This document shows positions 1-9,660 of a stretch of 64,000 nt of DNA, one piece after another. Source of the stretch: Actinoplanes oblitus. GTDB taxonomy: Bacteria > Actinomycetota > Actinomycetes > Mycobacteriales > Micromonosporaceae. Position 1 is the first letter of the stretch, and each line of letters opens with the position of its first letter. The notes below the pieces were generated by a model that saw nothing but the letters and a program-made list of their open reading frames with translations, did no database searches and was not told the DNA's origin. Both the position numbers and the translations under genes were made by a program. The stretch covers positions 6,153,501 through 6,217,500 of the forward strand of contig NZ_CP126980.1 of assembly GCF_030252345.1 (NCBI RefSeq), given 5' to 3'.

Positions 1-55
1 TGACGATCCGTCCGGGCAACGGCCTCCCGCCAGCCGGCAGGGCTCGCCACCCGTC

Positions 56-235
56 GCGCACGCCCACCGCCTACGCCTGCCGCCCACCGCCAGCCGCGAG
101 CCGCCAACGCCTGTCGCCCACCGCCAACGCCCGCCGCCCCACCGCCAACGCCCACCGCCAGCCGCCTACGCCCGCCGCCCCACCGCCACCGCCTGCCGCC
201 CACCGCCCGCCGCCCACCGCCAGCCGCTCGCCGCC
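56..235. repeat. GC-rich low-complexity repeat (CGCCCACCGCC units)
   Basis: Short units of the type CGCCCACCGCCAACGCC or CGCCGCCCACCGCCAGCC recur irregularly across this stretch. Reading frames here translate into Arg/Ala/Gly-only strings, which argues against coding. It lies just upstream of the first recognisable gene. I see no promoter motif in it. Confidence 0.75.
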
Positions 236-337
236 GTCATGACAGCCGGACATCCTTCGGGTCGCGCTGTCAGCCGGCATGACGTGCTCCGTGGGCGTGG
301 CAGCCGGCTCGGGAAGGTGCTCTGGTTAACTGTGGCC

Positions 338-703
338 ATGGGGCTGTTCACGCTGCGGGAGGCACGGTCGGAGCTGGAGCGGCTGCGCCCCGTCCTGGAG
401 GAGATTGTCACGGTGCGGGCCGACATGGTGGAGTTGTCGGCCGCGCTGGTTCCGGGTGGGGAGCCGACGCCGCTGGGTGGCCTGCCGGAGCGCAAGGCCG
501 CGGAGGCCCGGCTCAACGAACTGATGACGGTGATCCAGGAGTCCGGGGCCGAGCTGAAGGGCGTGGCGCCGCTGCTCATCGACTTCCCGGCCGACCTGGA
601 CGGGATACCGGTGCTGCTCTGCTGGCTCGAGGGCGAAGCCGAGCTGGGCTGGTACCACCGCCCTGACCTGGGCATCGCCGGCCGTCGCCGCCTCCCCGGC
701 TGA
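338..703 (+). CDS. DUF2203-like small protein
   Basis: A 121-residue protein starting MGLFTLREARSELERLRPVL. The N-terminal helix rich in Leu/Arg/Glu, the central GLPERKAAEARLNELM helix and the C-terminal GEAELGWYHRPDLGI stretch match the layout of DUF2203 proteins as I remember them; the family has no settled biochemical function. The internal ATG at 338 is preferred over a longer ORF beginning at 239, because the extra 33 residues are Arg/Ser-rich and unlike the family. It stands alone, followed by tandem repeats. It looks cytosolic, with no signal peptide or membrane segment. Confidence 0.7.
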   Translation: MGLFTLREARSELERLRPVLEEIVTVRADMVELSAALVPGGEPTPLGGLPERKAAEARLNELMTVIQESGAELKGVAPLLIDFPADLDGIPVLLCWLEGEAELGWYHRPDLGIAGRRRLPG

Positions 704-790
704 CCACCCTGCACCGGCTTCCTCAGCCGGCCACCCACCGCCCTGACCGGTCCTGGTCAGCCGCTCTCTCCCGGACGTGTCCTGGCCGCT

Positions 791-940
791 TTCACCCTGA
801 CCTGTCCTGGCCGCTCTCACCCTGACCTGCCCTGGCCGCTCTCACCCTGACCTGCCCTGGCCGCTCTCACCCTGACCTGCCCTGGCCGCTCTCACCCTGA
901 CCTGCCCTGGCCGCTCTCACCCTGACCTGCCCTGGCCGGT
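791..940. repeat. 25-bp tandem repeat, about six copies
   Basis: Six head-to-tail copies of a 25-bp unit begin at 791, 816, 841, 866, 891 and 916. Each contains CTCACCCTGACCTGCCCTGG followed by CCGCT. The first two copies differ by single bases (TTCACC; CCTGTCC) and the last ends CCGGT. A degenerate partial copy precedes it near 745-790. The repeat is intergenic, between the DUF2203-like gene and the 3' end of the diguanylate cyclase gene. The unit length is not a multiple of three. Confidence 0.9.
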
Positions 941-1065
941 CGAGGCGGATTCACACGCGCCTCGGGGTGTGCCCGCTGCGGCAGGGCACCTGGCCGGAGG
1001 ACGGCGAGCACGGCCGGTGGGTGGCACGGAGCGACTCGCGGTGTGGCGGGTGACCCCCGTCGCGA

Positions 1066-2946
1066 TCAGGAAGCGACGGCGACCGGAACCGCGCCGCGGA
1101 CCATGTCGCGACCGGCGGACTTCGCGGCATAGAGGGCGTTGTCGGCGCGCTCCAGCAACCGCTCGCTCGGCTCGGCCCCGTCCCACACCGCATACCCCAC
1201 GCTGCACGTTTCCGCAGCCGGGGTAGCGGCCCGCAACCGGTCCAGGATCTCGGCCGCCGCCGCGTCACCGCAGCCGGGCAGGGCGATCACGAACTCCTCG
1301 CCGCCCCACCGCGCGATCAGGTCGCCGTCGCGCAACTGGGAGCGGAACGCCGCCGCGGCGGTGATCAGCAGGTCGTCGCCGGCCGGGTGGCCGTACGTGT
1401 CGTTGTACCGCTTGAAGTGATCCAGGTCGGCGATCGCCACGGCCAGCGGCTGCCCGTCCGCCCGGGCCGCGGCGAGCAGCTCGGCGAACCGGGACTGCCA
1501 GGCCCGCCGGTTCGACAGTCCGGTCAGCGTGTCGGTGTACGCCATCTGCTCCAGCCGCGACAGCAACCGCTCGTGCTCCAGGGCGAGCGCCGTCTCGTCG
1601 GCGAGCAGCGCGACCGCCCGGGCGCGCAGGTCGCTGACCGAGGTGACCCGGGTCCGCCAGCTCACCACCAGGATGGCGACCACCCGGCCGTCGGCGATCA
1701 CCGGCTGCCACATCATCGAGCGGGCGCTGACCAGCCGCAGCAGGGCCGCCGACACTCGCGGGTCGTGGTCCGGGTCGGCGAGGAAGACCGGCTGCCCGTC
1801 GCGGTACACGCTCGCGATCATCGAGGTGCCGTTCATCGGGACCCGGGTGCCGGCCACCTCGACGCCGACGTCGCCGGTGACCACGAGGTCGGTGCCGTCC
1901 GGTTCGAGCAGGCTGACCGAATCGGCCTCGGCCAGCTCGCGGACCGCCTCGATGATGGTGCCACGGGCGTCCTCGCCGGTGCGGATCCGCCGGGCGGCGG
2001 CGGAGACCGCGGCCAGCAGCCGGTCCGACTCGCGGACGGTGCGTTCGGCGACGTGCCGGTCGGTGACGTCGTGCAGGTGGATCAGCATCCAGTGCCGGGT
2101 GTCCGTGCGGTCCAGCACGCCGGTCCGGCCCACTGTCAGCCACGCCCAGCGCACCGATCCGTCCGGGCGCACGTACCGCATCTCCCGCCCGGCCGGGTCG
2201 ATCGGCACGCCCGGCTCGACGTAGGCGTGACTGCTCGCCCCGACCAGTTCGTCGGCAGGCATCCCGACCAGGTCGCAGAAGGCCGGGTTGACAGCGACGA
2301 AGACACCGTGCTCGTCGGCGATCCCGACCCCGGCCGGGGACGCCTGGAACAGGTTCTCGAAGCGTTCCAGCACCACCGCCAGTTCGTCCCGGGCCGCGCG
2401 CAGGTCACGCTGCCGGCGCCGCAGCGCCTCGTGCAGGATGACGCCGAGCATCGCGGCCATGCCCAGCTGCGCGGCGTAGTAGCCGAGTTCCGGGGTGCGC
2501 AACCGCTGCTCGGTGGCGACCGCGGCCGCCCAGCCGGCGCAGCCGAGCAGGCCGGCGAGGACCGCGGTACGCCGGGCCGGGACCGCCCCGCCGACACCGA
2601 CCAGGGTCAGCAGCAACGTGGTGGTGTAGTGCAGCTGCGCGGTGATCGCGACCTGGGCCACGGCGACCAGCACCGGGAGGTAGACCAGGTTTTGCCAGGC
2701 CCGGCGGAAACCGGCTCCGCGAGTGGCCGCCACCAGCAGGACCGCCGCGGTGACGGCGGCCAGCGAAGTGAGCACGATTCGGGCTGCCCCGGTGAGCATG
2801 AGGCAGTCGGCCAGCATCAACGCGACGTAGTACGCGGCCAGCGCCGCACGCCGCCACCGCGCCGCCGGCCCGTCGTCCGGGCACCGCGCGCCTGCGGCCG
2901 TGCGGACGGTACCGCCCGGGCCGTCGTGCCGGTCAGCGCTCAACAT
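1066..2946 (-). CDS. Membrane PAS-GAF-GGDEF diguanylate cyclase
   Basis: A predicted 626-residue enzyme making the second messenger cyclic di-GMP from two GTP. The order is several hydrophobic helices (roughly 35-175), a PAS domain (about 190-310, with NLFQASPAGVGI and a trailing DVTDRHVAERT), a GAF-like domain (about 330-465) and a C-terminal GGDEF domain. The active-site signature is GGEEF at 548-552, so catalysis is plausible. No EAL domain is present. A GGGGAGG stretch lies directly before ATG 2946, and TTG at the second codon has better spacing, so the start is uncertain by one codon. The gene is monocistronic on the minus strand, downstream of the DUF5682 operon. The input signal is unknown. 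Confidence 0.9.
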   Translation of the reverse strand: MLSADRHDGPGGTVRTAAGARCPDDGPAARWRRAALAAYYVALMLADCLMLTGAARIVLTSLAAVTAAVLLVAATRGAGFRRAWQNLVYLPVLVAVAQVAITAQLHYTTTLLLTLVGVGGAVPARRTAVLAGLLGCAGWAAAVATEQRLRTPELGYYAAQLGMAAMLGVILHEALRRRQRDLRAARDELAVVLERFENLFQASPAGVGIADEHGVFVAVNPAFCDLVGMPADELVGASSHAYVEPGVPIDPAGREMRYVRPDGSVRWAWLTVGRTGVLDRTDTRHWMLIHLHDVTDRHVAERTVRESDRLLAAVSAAARRIRTGEDARGTIIEAVRELAEADSVSLLEPDGTDLVVTGDVGVEVAGTRVPMNGTSMIASVYRDGQPVFLADPDHDPRVSAALLRLVSARSMMWQPVIADGRVVAILVVSWRTRVTSVSDLRARAVALLADETALALEHERLLSRLEQMAYTDTLTGLSNRRAWQSRFAELLAAARADGQPLAVAIADLDHFKRYNDTYGHPAGDDLLITAAAAFRSQLRDGDLIARWGGEEFVIALPGCGDAAAAEILDRLRAATPAAETCSVGYAVWDGAEPSERLLERADNALYAAKSAGRDMVRGAVPVAVAS

Positions 2947-2970
2947 TCCTCCCCCTGCCGACCAGGCCAG

Positions 2971-3070
2971 TCGACCGCCGCCGCCGCGAACTGAGGAAAT
3001 AGGGACGACGGCAGTCGCCCTCGACCACCGCCGCCCCGAGCTGAGGGAACAGGGCGGCGGCGATCGCCTC
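2971..3070. repeat. Imperfect 50-bp tandem duplication
   Basis: Two adjacent, diverged 50-bp copies start at 2971 and 3021, each opening with TCGACC(G/A)CCGCCGCC, passing through GCTGAGG or ACTGAGG, and ending near a GCGGC/GTCGCC block. The second copy runs into the stop codon of the DUF5682 gene (3069). It fills most of the gap upstream of the diguanylate cyclase gene. Confidence 0.6.
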
Positions 3071-5819
3071 AGGCGCCGATCAGCGCGGCGACGGCCGCCG
3101 CGGTGTCCGGGAAGCCGGTCAGCAGGACCGCCGGCCCGGCGCTCCCCGCCGCGTCGGCGGCCACGGTCCACTCCCCCGGGCAGCCCAGCAGCCCGGCCAC
3201 CGCGTCGGTGGTCGCCGGCTGCGCCGCGAGAAACGCGCCGACCGGCCCCGCCGACGCCGTGCGCGCGGGGACCGCGGGCGCGGACTGGCGGGCGACCCAC
3301 GGCGCGGTCCACGAGTCGATCGCCGGCAGCGCCCCCGGAAACGTCCGCCCGGCCTCCCGGGTGAGCACCGGCACCAACTCCGCGGCCTGCTGTTTCAACG
3401 TGGTGATCAGGTTGGGCAGCCAGGGCAGCAGCACCGGGTCGGGCAGCTGTCCGAACGCCTTCGACAGCGTCTCCACCACGAACGGCGCCAGCCGCGGCAC
3501 CGGGTCGAGCGCCTGCACGAACCCGCTCACATACTGCGGGAACGCCGGCACCACCAGCGGGTTGCCGAGCAGTCCGTCGACCCGCTCCCGCAGCTCCGCC
3601 AGGGACAGGTCGCCGAGCTGGTTGCGCGCCGCCCAGAGCAGGGCGATCTTGGCCGGCACCTCCGGGTGCGACTGCCGGACGGCGATCTCCAGCTGGGTCC
3701 GGTCGCAGCCCAGGGACAGCGCCAGGCTCTCCATGCTGAACAGGAAGCCGAGCATCGCGCCGACCTGCCGCACCCCGGTCTCCTCGTCGACGAAGGCGGT
3801 CGGCAGCAGGGTGCAGTAGTGCGCGTACCCCTCCCGCACGAACCGCTCGCACCAGGACGGCAGCACCGGCGTGGTGGAACGGTAGTGCCCGAGCAGCCGC
3901 CGGATGCGCCGCAGCACGTGCGGTGCGTCGTCGACGGTCCGCTCGGCGGAGAGCAGCTCGACGGCGCGGACCCCCAGCTCGTCGGTGAGCCGTGGGCTCC
4001 GCAGGAACAGCATCGAGTTCTCCACCGCCTTGAGCGCGGTGGCAGCCGTCGCCTTCGGATCCCAGGCGTCACGGCGCAGCCGCTGCTCCAGGACCTGTTC
4101 GACGGTGACACCCTCGTAGCCGAGCTCGATGAGGGTCCGCTGGTGGCGGCCCAGGTCGAGGTCCCAGCTCTCCTGGATGTGTTTCTCACCGAGCCGGCGG
4201 CTGCCCATGATCGGCCGGACCGCCTGGTCGGGCAGCAGGTAGCGGAGCATCCAGAGCAGCTGCGAGCAGGCGGCCAGCTCGGGCCGGGCGGCCAGGTCGA
4301 GCAGCGCGCGCTGGATGCTGCGCTGCTGCAGGTTCAGCTCGAGCGGGGCGAGCCGGTCGTAGACGTCGCGGGCCAGCGGCGGCATCGCGGCGTAGCCGAC
4401 CTGGCCGATCCGGTCGCCGCCGAGCAGGATCTCGCAGAGCCGCTGGACGTCCCGGCGGCCCGGCACGCTGTCCTTCTCGATGCAGGTGACAGCGGCGTCC
4501 TGGAAGTCGTACGGCGTCGGCCGCGCCCGCCCCCGCATCCCGGCCAGCAGGATCGACGTCTCGAACACCGCGATGGCGTCGGCGGTGCTGGCGAGGTACC
4601 CGTTGGAGCGGGCGAGCCGGACGATGTCGACGCACCAGCCGCGCAGCTCCTCCTCGTCCAGCCCGTCGAGCGCGGGCGGCCCGGCGAGGTAGCCGGTGAG
4701 GTGGTCGGTGATCGGCCCGGTCCCGGCGACCGGCGCCGGCAGGCGGCCGCCTTTCTGCCCGTCGAGCCGGAACGGTTTCAGCCGGAACCGCGTCAGCTGT
4801 TTGCGCCAGGTGGCGGCGGCTATCGACACCGAGCCGGGCGCCAGCCCGAACTGCGCCTCGATCGCCGAGTGGCTGGACGGGATCAGCCCGTAGAGCCAGG
4901 TCGTCGCGGTCCGCGGGGTGATCGCGAAGTCCGGCGTGCCGGGCGCCGAGCCCACCTCGGGCAGGCGGCTGGCGGCGTGGAAGGCGCCGCAGACGTAGAG
5001 GCAGTCGGCCGGGTCGGCGCCGGTGGCGGCGAGGTGCTCGCGGATCCGGGTCCACATGTAGCGTTCCCGGTCCTCGTCGCTCGCGTAGCGCCTGGTGTCG
5101 TGCGGGGCCAGCCGCCGGAACAGGCTGCCGACCAGCGTCATCACCTGCCGGTACGTCTCGTGGTCCGCCCCGGCGAGGGGCTGCTCCACGTACTGGTCCC
5201 ACCACTCGGACCAGTGCCGCACCCGGCCGTGGTGCAGCAGGTGCTCCTCCAGCTCGGCGAAGCGTGGCCGCAGGTCGCCGATCTCCACGCCGACCGCGTC
5301 GCCGTGCAGGTCCTCCTCCGGCTCGGTGGCCTCGGCGTGTCCCCCGAGGTCGGGCTGCCACTGGAAGACGTGGTCGGTGGACCGGTCCACCAGCACCAGC
5401 TCGACGCCCGGTGTGTCCAGCGCGTACGCGATCGCCTGGTACTCCGCGGACGCCTCGGTGATCGGCGCGATCACCGACAGCGGTGCCGACTCCGCCGGAA
5501 AGCCGTCCAGCTCGGCGGCGAAGGCCTGCAGGGCCACCGGCAGCCGGCAGTTGCGCAACTCGGTCAGCAGCGGCTGCAGGTCCTCGCAGAGCTCCAGGTA
5601 GATCACCCGGGGCTGTTTCTCGCGCAGCCGCCGCAGCATGGCCAGCGCGGAGGACGGCGAATGGTGACAGACCGGGAAGATCTCCAACGGTTCCCGCAAC
5701 GCGTGGTCGACATCGTCGACGATTCCGGCGAGGATCTCGGGCAGCGCCGCCGGGCCGTCCGCCAGCGACTCGGCGGCGCCTAACAGTTGCGCGCGCAGCG
5801 GATCGAAGGGGTTGCTCAC
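3069..5819 (-). CDS. DUF5682-like protein of a VWA/MoxR operon
   Basis: A 916-residue protein with an N-terminal region resembling DUF5682: a PVCHHSP motif at residues 49-55, then IYLELCEDLQP, and later a YVCGAFHAAS block. The Cys-His-His/Glu pattern recalls metal-binding hydrolases of the EreA/ChaN/TraB kind; that is inference. The C-terminal half is helical and Leu/Ala-rich. The GTG start at 5819 overlaps the stop of the AAA ATPase gene by 4 bp (GTGA), implying translational coupling. It is the last gene of a five-gene operon running from 10160. Biochemical role unknown; conserved operon partners suggest a chaperone-like or conflict system. Confidence 0.8.
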   Translation of the reverse strand: MSNPFDPLRAQLLGAAESLADGPAALPEILAGIVDDVDHALREPLEIFPVCHHSPSSALAMLRRLREKQPRVIYLELCEDLQPLLTELRNCRLPVALQAFAAELDGFPAESAPLSVIAPITEASAEYQAIAYALDTPGVELVLVDRSTDHVFQWQPDLGGHAEATEPEEDLHGDAVGVEIGDLRPRFAELEEHLLHHGRVRHWSEWWDQYVEQPLAGADHETYRQVMTLVGSLFRRLAPHDTRRYASDEDRERYMWTRIREHLAATGADPADCLYVCGAFHAASRLPEVGSAPGTPDFAITPRTATTWLYGLIPSSHSAIEAQFGLAPGSVSIAAATWRKQLTRFRLKPFRLDGQKGGRLPAPVAGTGPITDHLTGYLAGPPALDGLDEEELRGWCVDIVRLARSNGYLASTADAIAVFETSILLAGMRGRARPTPYDFQDAAVTCIEKDSVPGRRDVQRLCEILLGGDRIGQVGYAAMPPLARDVYDRLAPLELNLQQRSIQRALLDLAARPELAACSQLLWMLRYLLPDQAVRPIMGSRRLGEKHIQESWDLDLGRHQRTLIELGYEGVTVEQVLEQRLRRDAWDPKATAATALKAVENSMLFLRSPRLTDELGVRAVELLSAERTVDDAPHVLRRIRRLLGHYRSTTPVLPSWCERFVREGYAHYCTLLPTAFVDEETGVRQVGAMLGFLFSMESLALSLGCDRTQLEIAVRQSHPEVPAKIALLWAARNQLGDLSLAELRERVDGLLGNPLVVPAFPQYVSGFVQALDPVPRLAPFVVETLSKAFGQLPDPVLLPWLPNLITTLKQQAAELVPVLTREAGRTFPGALPAIDSWTAPWVARQSAPAVPARTASAGPVGAFLAAQPATTDAVAGLLGCPGEWTVAADAAGSAGPAVLLTGFPDTAAAVAALIGA

Positions 5820-6928
5820 GACAGGGTCGCGATCGCCTTGCGGCCGCCGTCGAGGAAGCCGTCCCACTCGCCGCTCTGCTCCTTGGCCCGCGGCTCGATC
5901 ACGCCGTGCCAGTACTTGTTGAGGATCGCCAGGTCCTCGGGGCTGCGCCGGGCCAGCGAGCCGACCAGCGACCCGGCCAGGGTCGCCGAGGTGAGTGTGC
6001 TGGCGCCGAAGAAGTTGCTGTGCAGGATGGCGTCCTCCAGGACACCGATCTGCTCGGCTGTCGACAGCGCCGACTCCAGGCGCTCGTCGTCGCTGCTCGC
6101 CGACGCGGACGCGGCGCGCAGGTCGGCGAAGCTCTGCAGCAGCACGTCGAGCAGGGTGGGCGGCACCTCCAGCTCGATGTTGTGCCGGCGCAGCAGTTCC
6201 TCGGTGCGGAACCGGACGATCTCCGCCTCGCTCTTCTTGTTCGTCACCACCGGGATGCGGACGAAGTTGAAGCGCCGTTTCAGCGCCGAGGACAGGTCGT
6301 TGACGCCCCGGTCGCGGCTGTTCGCGGTGGCGATGATGCTGAAGCCGGGCTTGGCGAAGACGATGTTGTCGTCGTCGAGCTCGGGGATCGACACGTATTT
6401 CTCGGAGAGGATCGAGATCAGTGCGTCCTGCACGTCGCTGGTGGACCGGGTCAGCTCCTCGAAGCGGCCGATCACGCCGCCCTCCATCGCCGTCATGATC
6501 GGCGACGGGATCATCGAGGCACGGGACTGGCCCTTGGCGATCACCATCGACACGTTCCACGAGTACTTGATGTGGTCCTCGGTGGTGCCGGCGGTGCCCT
6601 GCACGACCAGCGTCGAGTTACGGCTGATCGCGGCGGCGAGCAACTCGGCGAGCCAGCTCTTGCCGGTGCCCGGATCGCCGATCAGCAGCAGGCCGCGGTC
6701 GGAGGCGAGGGTGACGATCGAACGCTCGACGAAGCTCCGGTCGCCGTACCACTTCTGCCCGATCTCGCGGTCCAGGCCGTCGGCGCGCTCGGAGCCGAGG
6801 ATGAACAGCCGCACCATCTTGGGGCTCAGCCGCCAGGAGAACGGTTTCGGGCCGTCGTCGATCGACTCCAGCCAGTCCAGCTCCTCGGCGTACTTGATCT
6901 CGGCGGGGGCGCGCAGCATGTCGGACAT
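5816..6928 (-). CDS. MoxR-type AAA+ ATPase
   Basis: A 370-residue AAA+ ATPase. Walker A is GDPGTGKS with Lys90; a sensor-1 stretch IIATANSRDRGVNDLSSALKRRF carries the Arg residues expected for inter-subunit catalysis. This matches MoxR/chelatase-like ATPases that remodel substrates with a VWA partner, which is the gene directly upstream. The ATG at 6928 has an AGGAG site about 8 bases upstream. It is separated from the VWA gene by 21 bp and overlaps the DUF5682 gene by 4 bp. Probable cytosolic hexamer acting on the other operon products. Confidence 0.9.
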   Translation of the reverse strand: MSDMLRAPAEIKYAEELDWLESIDDGPKPFSWRLSPKMVRLFILGSERADGLDREIGQKWYGDRSFVERSIVTLASDRGLLLIGDPGTGKSWLAELLAAAISRNSTLVVQGTAGTTEDHIKYSWNVSMVIAKGQSRASMIPSPIMTAMEGGVIGRFEELTRSTSDVQDALISILSEKYVSIPELDDDNIVFAKPGFSIIATANSRDRGVNDLSSALKRRFNFVRIPVVTNKKSEAEIVRFRTEELLRRHNIELEVPPTLLDVLLQSFADLRAASASASSDDERLESALSTAEQIGVLEDAILHSNFFGASTLTSATLAGSLVGSLARRSPEDLAILNKYWHGVIEPRAKEQSGEWDGFLDGGRKAIATLS

Positions 6929-6949
6929 GGGGGAAGCTCCTAACAGGGT

Positions 6950-8305
6950 TCAGACGAGGAAGTTCTTGAGCTCGGTGACGAGCTTCTTGATGTGGCCGGA
7001 CAGGACCGGGGTGCCCTGGTCCTTGAAGCGCTGCCGGAACCACGGGTTGACGCTCTGGTGGCCGCCGCTGCTGACCGAGCCGACCGGGATGAACTTGACG
7101 CCGGCCCGGTGGATGGCCTGCATGCCGGTGAAGACGGCCTGCTCCTGCCACTCGTAGAAGTCGGAGATCCAGACGACAACGGTGTTGCGCGGGTCGGTGA
7201 TCTTCGGCCGGGCCAGGTCGAGCGCGACGGTGCCGTCGGTGCCGCCGCCGAGGTGGGTGTGCAGCAGCACCTCGAACGGGTCGTGCACCCACGGGGTCAG
7301 GTCGAGCGCCCGGGTGTCGTAGGCGATCAGGTGCACGTCGACCTTGGGCAGGCCGGCGAAGATCGAGGCGAGGATGGTGCAGTTGACCATCGCGTCGACC
7401 ATCGACCCGGACTGGTCGACGACGACGATCAGCCGGGCCGGCTCGATCCGTTTCGCGGTCTGCTTGTAGTAGAGCCGGTCCACGTAGAGCCGCTCGTCCT
7501 CCGGGCTCCAGTTCGGCAGGTTCTTCCAGATGGTGCGGTCCAGGTCGAGGTTCCGGAAGATCCGTTTCGGGGGCACGGACCGGTCGACGGTGCCGGTGCT
7601 GGCCTGGGCGACCTGGGTTCGCAGTACCTCGGCGACCTCGTCGACGAACTTGCGGATCAGCGCCTTCGCGTTGGCCAGGGCCACCCCGTCGAGGTTGTCC
7701 TTGTCGCGCAGCAGCTGCTCGATCAGCGACATGCTGGGGGTGAGCTGCCTGGCCAGCCGGTTGTCGGCCAGCACCTCGCGCAGCCGCATCCGGCTGACCA
7801 GGTCGCCCTCGATCCCGGCCAGCACGCCGCCGAGCCCGGAGGCGTCCGCGGGGCTCAGCCCGGCCCCGCCCGCACCACCGATCCCGGCCGAGCCGTTGCC
7901 GGCCCCCCGGCCGCGCAGCTGCCCGGGCTGGCAGCCCATCGCCCGCTCGAACCAGCCGGCGTCCGCCTGCCAGCGCTGCAACTGCTCGGCGGTGACGTTC
8001 CCCGAGCCGGTGGCGAAGACGTTGAGCAGCAGTTTCGACACCAGGGCGGCGCGCCGGACCTCGCCGTCGCGGTCGTCGCCGGGCGCGGCCACCAGGCTGT
8101 CGAACTCGGCCTCCAGGCCGGGGAACCGCTGCACCACCGTGTCGACCGAGACCGACGGGTCGAGCAGCGCCGCGGGCAGCCCGAGGTCGCCGACGATCGC
8201 CATGCTGCCGGACTCGAGCGCCGCCTGCTCCTCCGGGTCGAAGAGCCGGGCGATCAGCCGCCAGTAGAGGACCTGCCTGCGGGTCTGGTCCGAGGAGGTG
8301 GTCAT
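6950..8305 (-). CDS. VWA-domain protein, partner of the MoxR ATPase
   Basis: A 451-residue protein with a C-terminal von Willebrand A domain. The metal-ion-dependent adhesion site is intact: DQSGSM from Asp297 (DxSxS), then a GGGTDGT threonine loop and a later VVVWISDFYEW strand. The N-terminal ~250 residues are helical, with one Gly/Ala-rich low-complexity stretch (GAGNGSAGIGGAGGAG). In MoxR-VWA pairs the VWA protein delivers or recognises substrate. Its ATG overlaps the stop of the 452-aa gene by 4 bp (ATGA). No signal peptide or membrane helix, so it probably acts in the cytosol. Confidence 0.9.
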   Translation of the reverse strand: MTTSSDQTRRQVLYWRLIARLFDPEEQAALESGSMAIVGDLGLPAALLDPSVSVDTVVQRFPGLEAEFDSLVAAPGDDRDGEVRRAALVSKLLLNVFATGSGNVTAEQLQRWQADAGWFERAMGCQPGQLRGRGAGNGSAGIGGAGGAGLSPADASGLGGVLAGIEGDLVSRMRLREVLADNRLARQLTPSMSLIEQLLRDKDNLDGVALANAKALIRKFVDEVAEVLRTQVAQASTGTVDRSVPPKRIFRNLDLDRTIWKNLPNWSPEDERLYVDRLYYKQTAKRIEPARLIVVVDQSGSMVDAMVNCTILASIFAGLPKVDVHLIAYDTRALDLTPWVHDPFEVLLHTHLGGGTDGTVALDLARPKITDPRNTVVVWISDFYEWQEQAVFTGMQAIHRAGVKFIPVGSVSSGGHQSVNPWFRQRFKDQGTPVLSGHIKKLVTELKNFLV

Positions 8306-9660
8306 TTGCGCAGCAACCTTCCCGCGCGCTCGCGCAGCACGTCGACCGCCGTGCCCGCGGCCGCCTCGGCTTTCGCCGCCTTGGCGTCGGTCGGGCCCAG
8401 CGCCCAGTCACCGACGTGCACGGCGACCGGCTTCTTTTTGACCAGCGCCTGCACGGCGAGCGGCTGCAGCAGCCACCGCCCGTCCCACCGCAGCAGCCCG
8501 AGGCAGGCCGTCGAGGCCGCCACCAGCGCCGGCGTGAGCGGCCCGGCGGCCGGCAGCCGGTCCAGGTCGAGCGCCACGCTCACCCCGCCACCGAGGTCGA
8601 ACGCCTCGCCGGCATGCCGGTAGCCCTCCAGCAGCACCGGCTCGGCGAGCACGCCGGGGTGCCTGTCGAGCGGCGCGACCGGCGGCGCGCAGGCCGCCCC
8701 GAGGCGCACCCGGGCCGCCGCGAACGGGTCGACCGGCTCCCCGGCCGCCGCCCGCGACTCGTCCCAGATCAGATCGCCGCCCGGCGTGAGCGCCATCCCG
8801 GACACCTCGACGGCCCGGTGCTCGGCGAGCACCGCCCGGAAGATCGGGAACGCGGTCAGCATCCGCCACGCCGACGGCCCGCTGATGGTGTCCACCTTGG
8901 CCGCCGCGACGCTGGTGCGGACCAGCCGGACCGCGCCGTCGGCGGTCTCCAGCAGGCCGTGCGCCTGGGCCCGGAAGACGGTCGGATGCTCGTGCAGGTC
9001 GACCCCGAGGATGACCAGCCGCCCGTCGGCCGGGGTGGTCGCGAAGGCCGGGTAGTCGTCCTGGGACAGCAGCAGGGCCCGGGACCACAGGTCGGCCCAC
9101 CGGCGCACCGGCACCCGCGGCAGCGTGGCCACCGGGGCGGCCGCGCGCAGCTCGGCCGAGAACCCGTCGAGCAGCACCGCGAGGCGGCGGCCGCCGGGCG
9201 CGGCGAGCAGCGACTGCACCGCCGTCGCGGCGCCGCCGGCCAGCTCGTGGTCGACGCCGTGCCAGCCGGCGATGGCCAGCTCGCGCAGCCAGGACCGGCT
9301 CCCGGCCAGCAGCTGCTCGGGACCCGGCACCGGAACCGCGGACAGCGGAGAGCGGGTCCGCCCGAGCGCGGTGTCCAGGACCGCCCGCAGGGCGTCGTGC
9401 GCGGCGCCCAGCAGGGCGACCCGGGCACCGGCCAGGGTGACCAGGTGCTCGTCGGTCACCGTACCGGCGATGATCTTGCCGACCGCGTCGCCGACCCGAT
9501 CCGCCAGCGGCGACCCGGCGAAGGCGGCGGCCAGCGCCCGCAGGGCGGCGGCACGCTCCTCGTCGATCCGGGCCAGGCCCGGCACCAGGGTGTCGTCGAG
9601 ACCGTCGACCAGGGTGAGCGCGTCGGCGAGGCCGTCCGGAAGCTCCCGGAGAGCGAGCAT
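8302..9660 (-). CDS. Unknown protein of the SWIM/VWA/MoxR operon
   Basis: A 452-residue protein that I do not recognise with confidence. It begins MLALRELPDGLADALTLVDG and is Ala/Leu/Arg-rich. A middle segment (DLWSRALLLSQDDYPAF, then RLVILGVDLHEHPTVFRAQAHGLLE) looks like a folded alpha/beta region, followed by a C-terminal Trp-containing part. The ATG shares one base with the upstream stop (TGATG), and its own stop overlaps the VWA start by 4 bp, so it belongs to the operon. Homologous operons in other actinomycetes often carry a DUF5691 gene here; whether this is one needs a profile search. Confidence 0.7.
   Translation of the reverse strand: MLALRELPDGLADALTLVDGLDDTLVPGLARIDEERAAALRALAAAFAGSPLADRVGDAVGKIIAGTVTDEHLVTLAGARVALLGAAHDALRAVLDTALGRTRSPLSAVPVPGPEQLLAGSRSWLRELAIAGWHGVDHELAGGAATAVQSLLAAPGGRRLAVLLDGFSAELRAAAPVATLPRVPVRRWADLWSRALLLSQDDYPAFATTPADGRLVILGVDLHEHPTVFRAQAHGLLETADGAVRLVRTSVAAAKVDTISGPSAWRMLTAFPIFRAVLAEHRAVEVSGMALTPGGDLIWDESRAAAGEPVDPFAAARVRLGAACAPPVAPLDRHPGVLAEPVLLEGYRHAGEAFDLGGGVSVALDLDRLPAAGPLTPALVAASTACLGLLRWDGRWLLQPLAVQALVKKKPVAVHVGDWALGPTDAKAAKAEAAAGTAVDVLRERAGRLLRK

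Noticed and set aside
1..240. CRISPR-like array
   Set aside because: The repeats are irregular, adjacent and without unique spacers of constant length.
791..940. CRISPR array
   Set aside because: The units are directly head-to-tail with no spacers.
1066..3852. A 928-codon minus-strand frame starting far upstream of the diguanylate cyclase
   Set aside because: The first ~300 codons are Arg/Gly/Ala-rich antisense shadow of the DUF5682 gene; domain content starts only after 2946.
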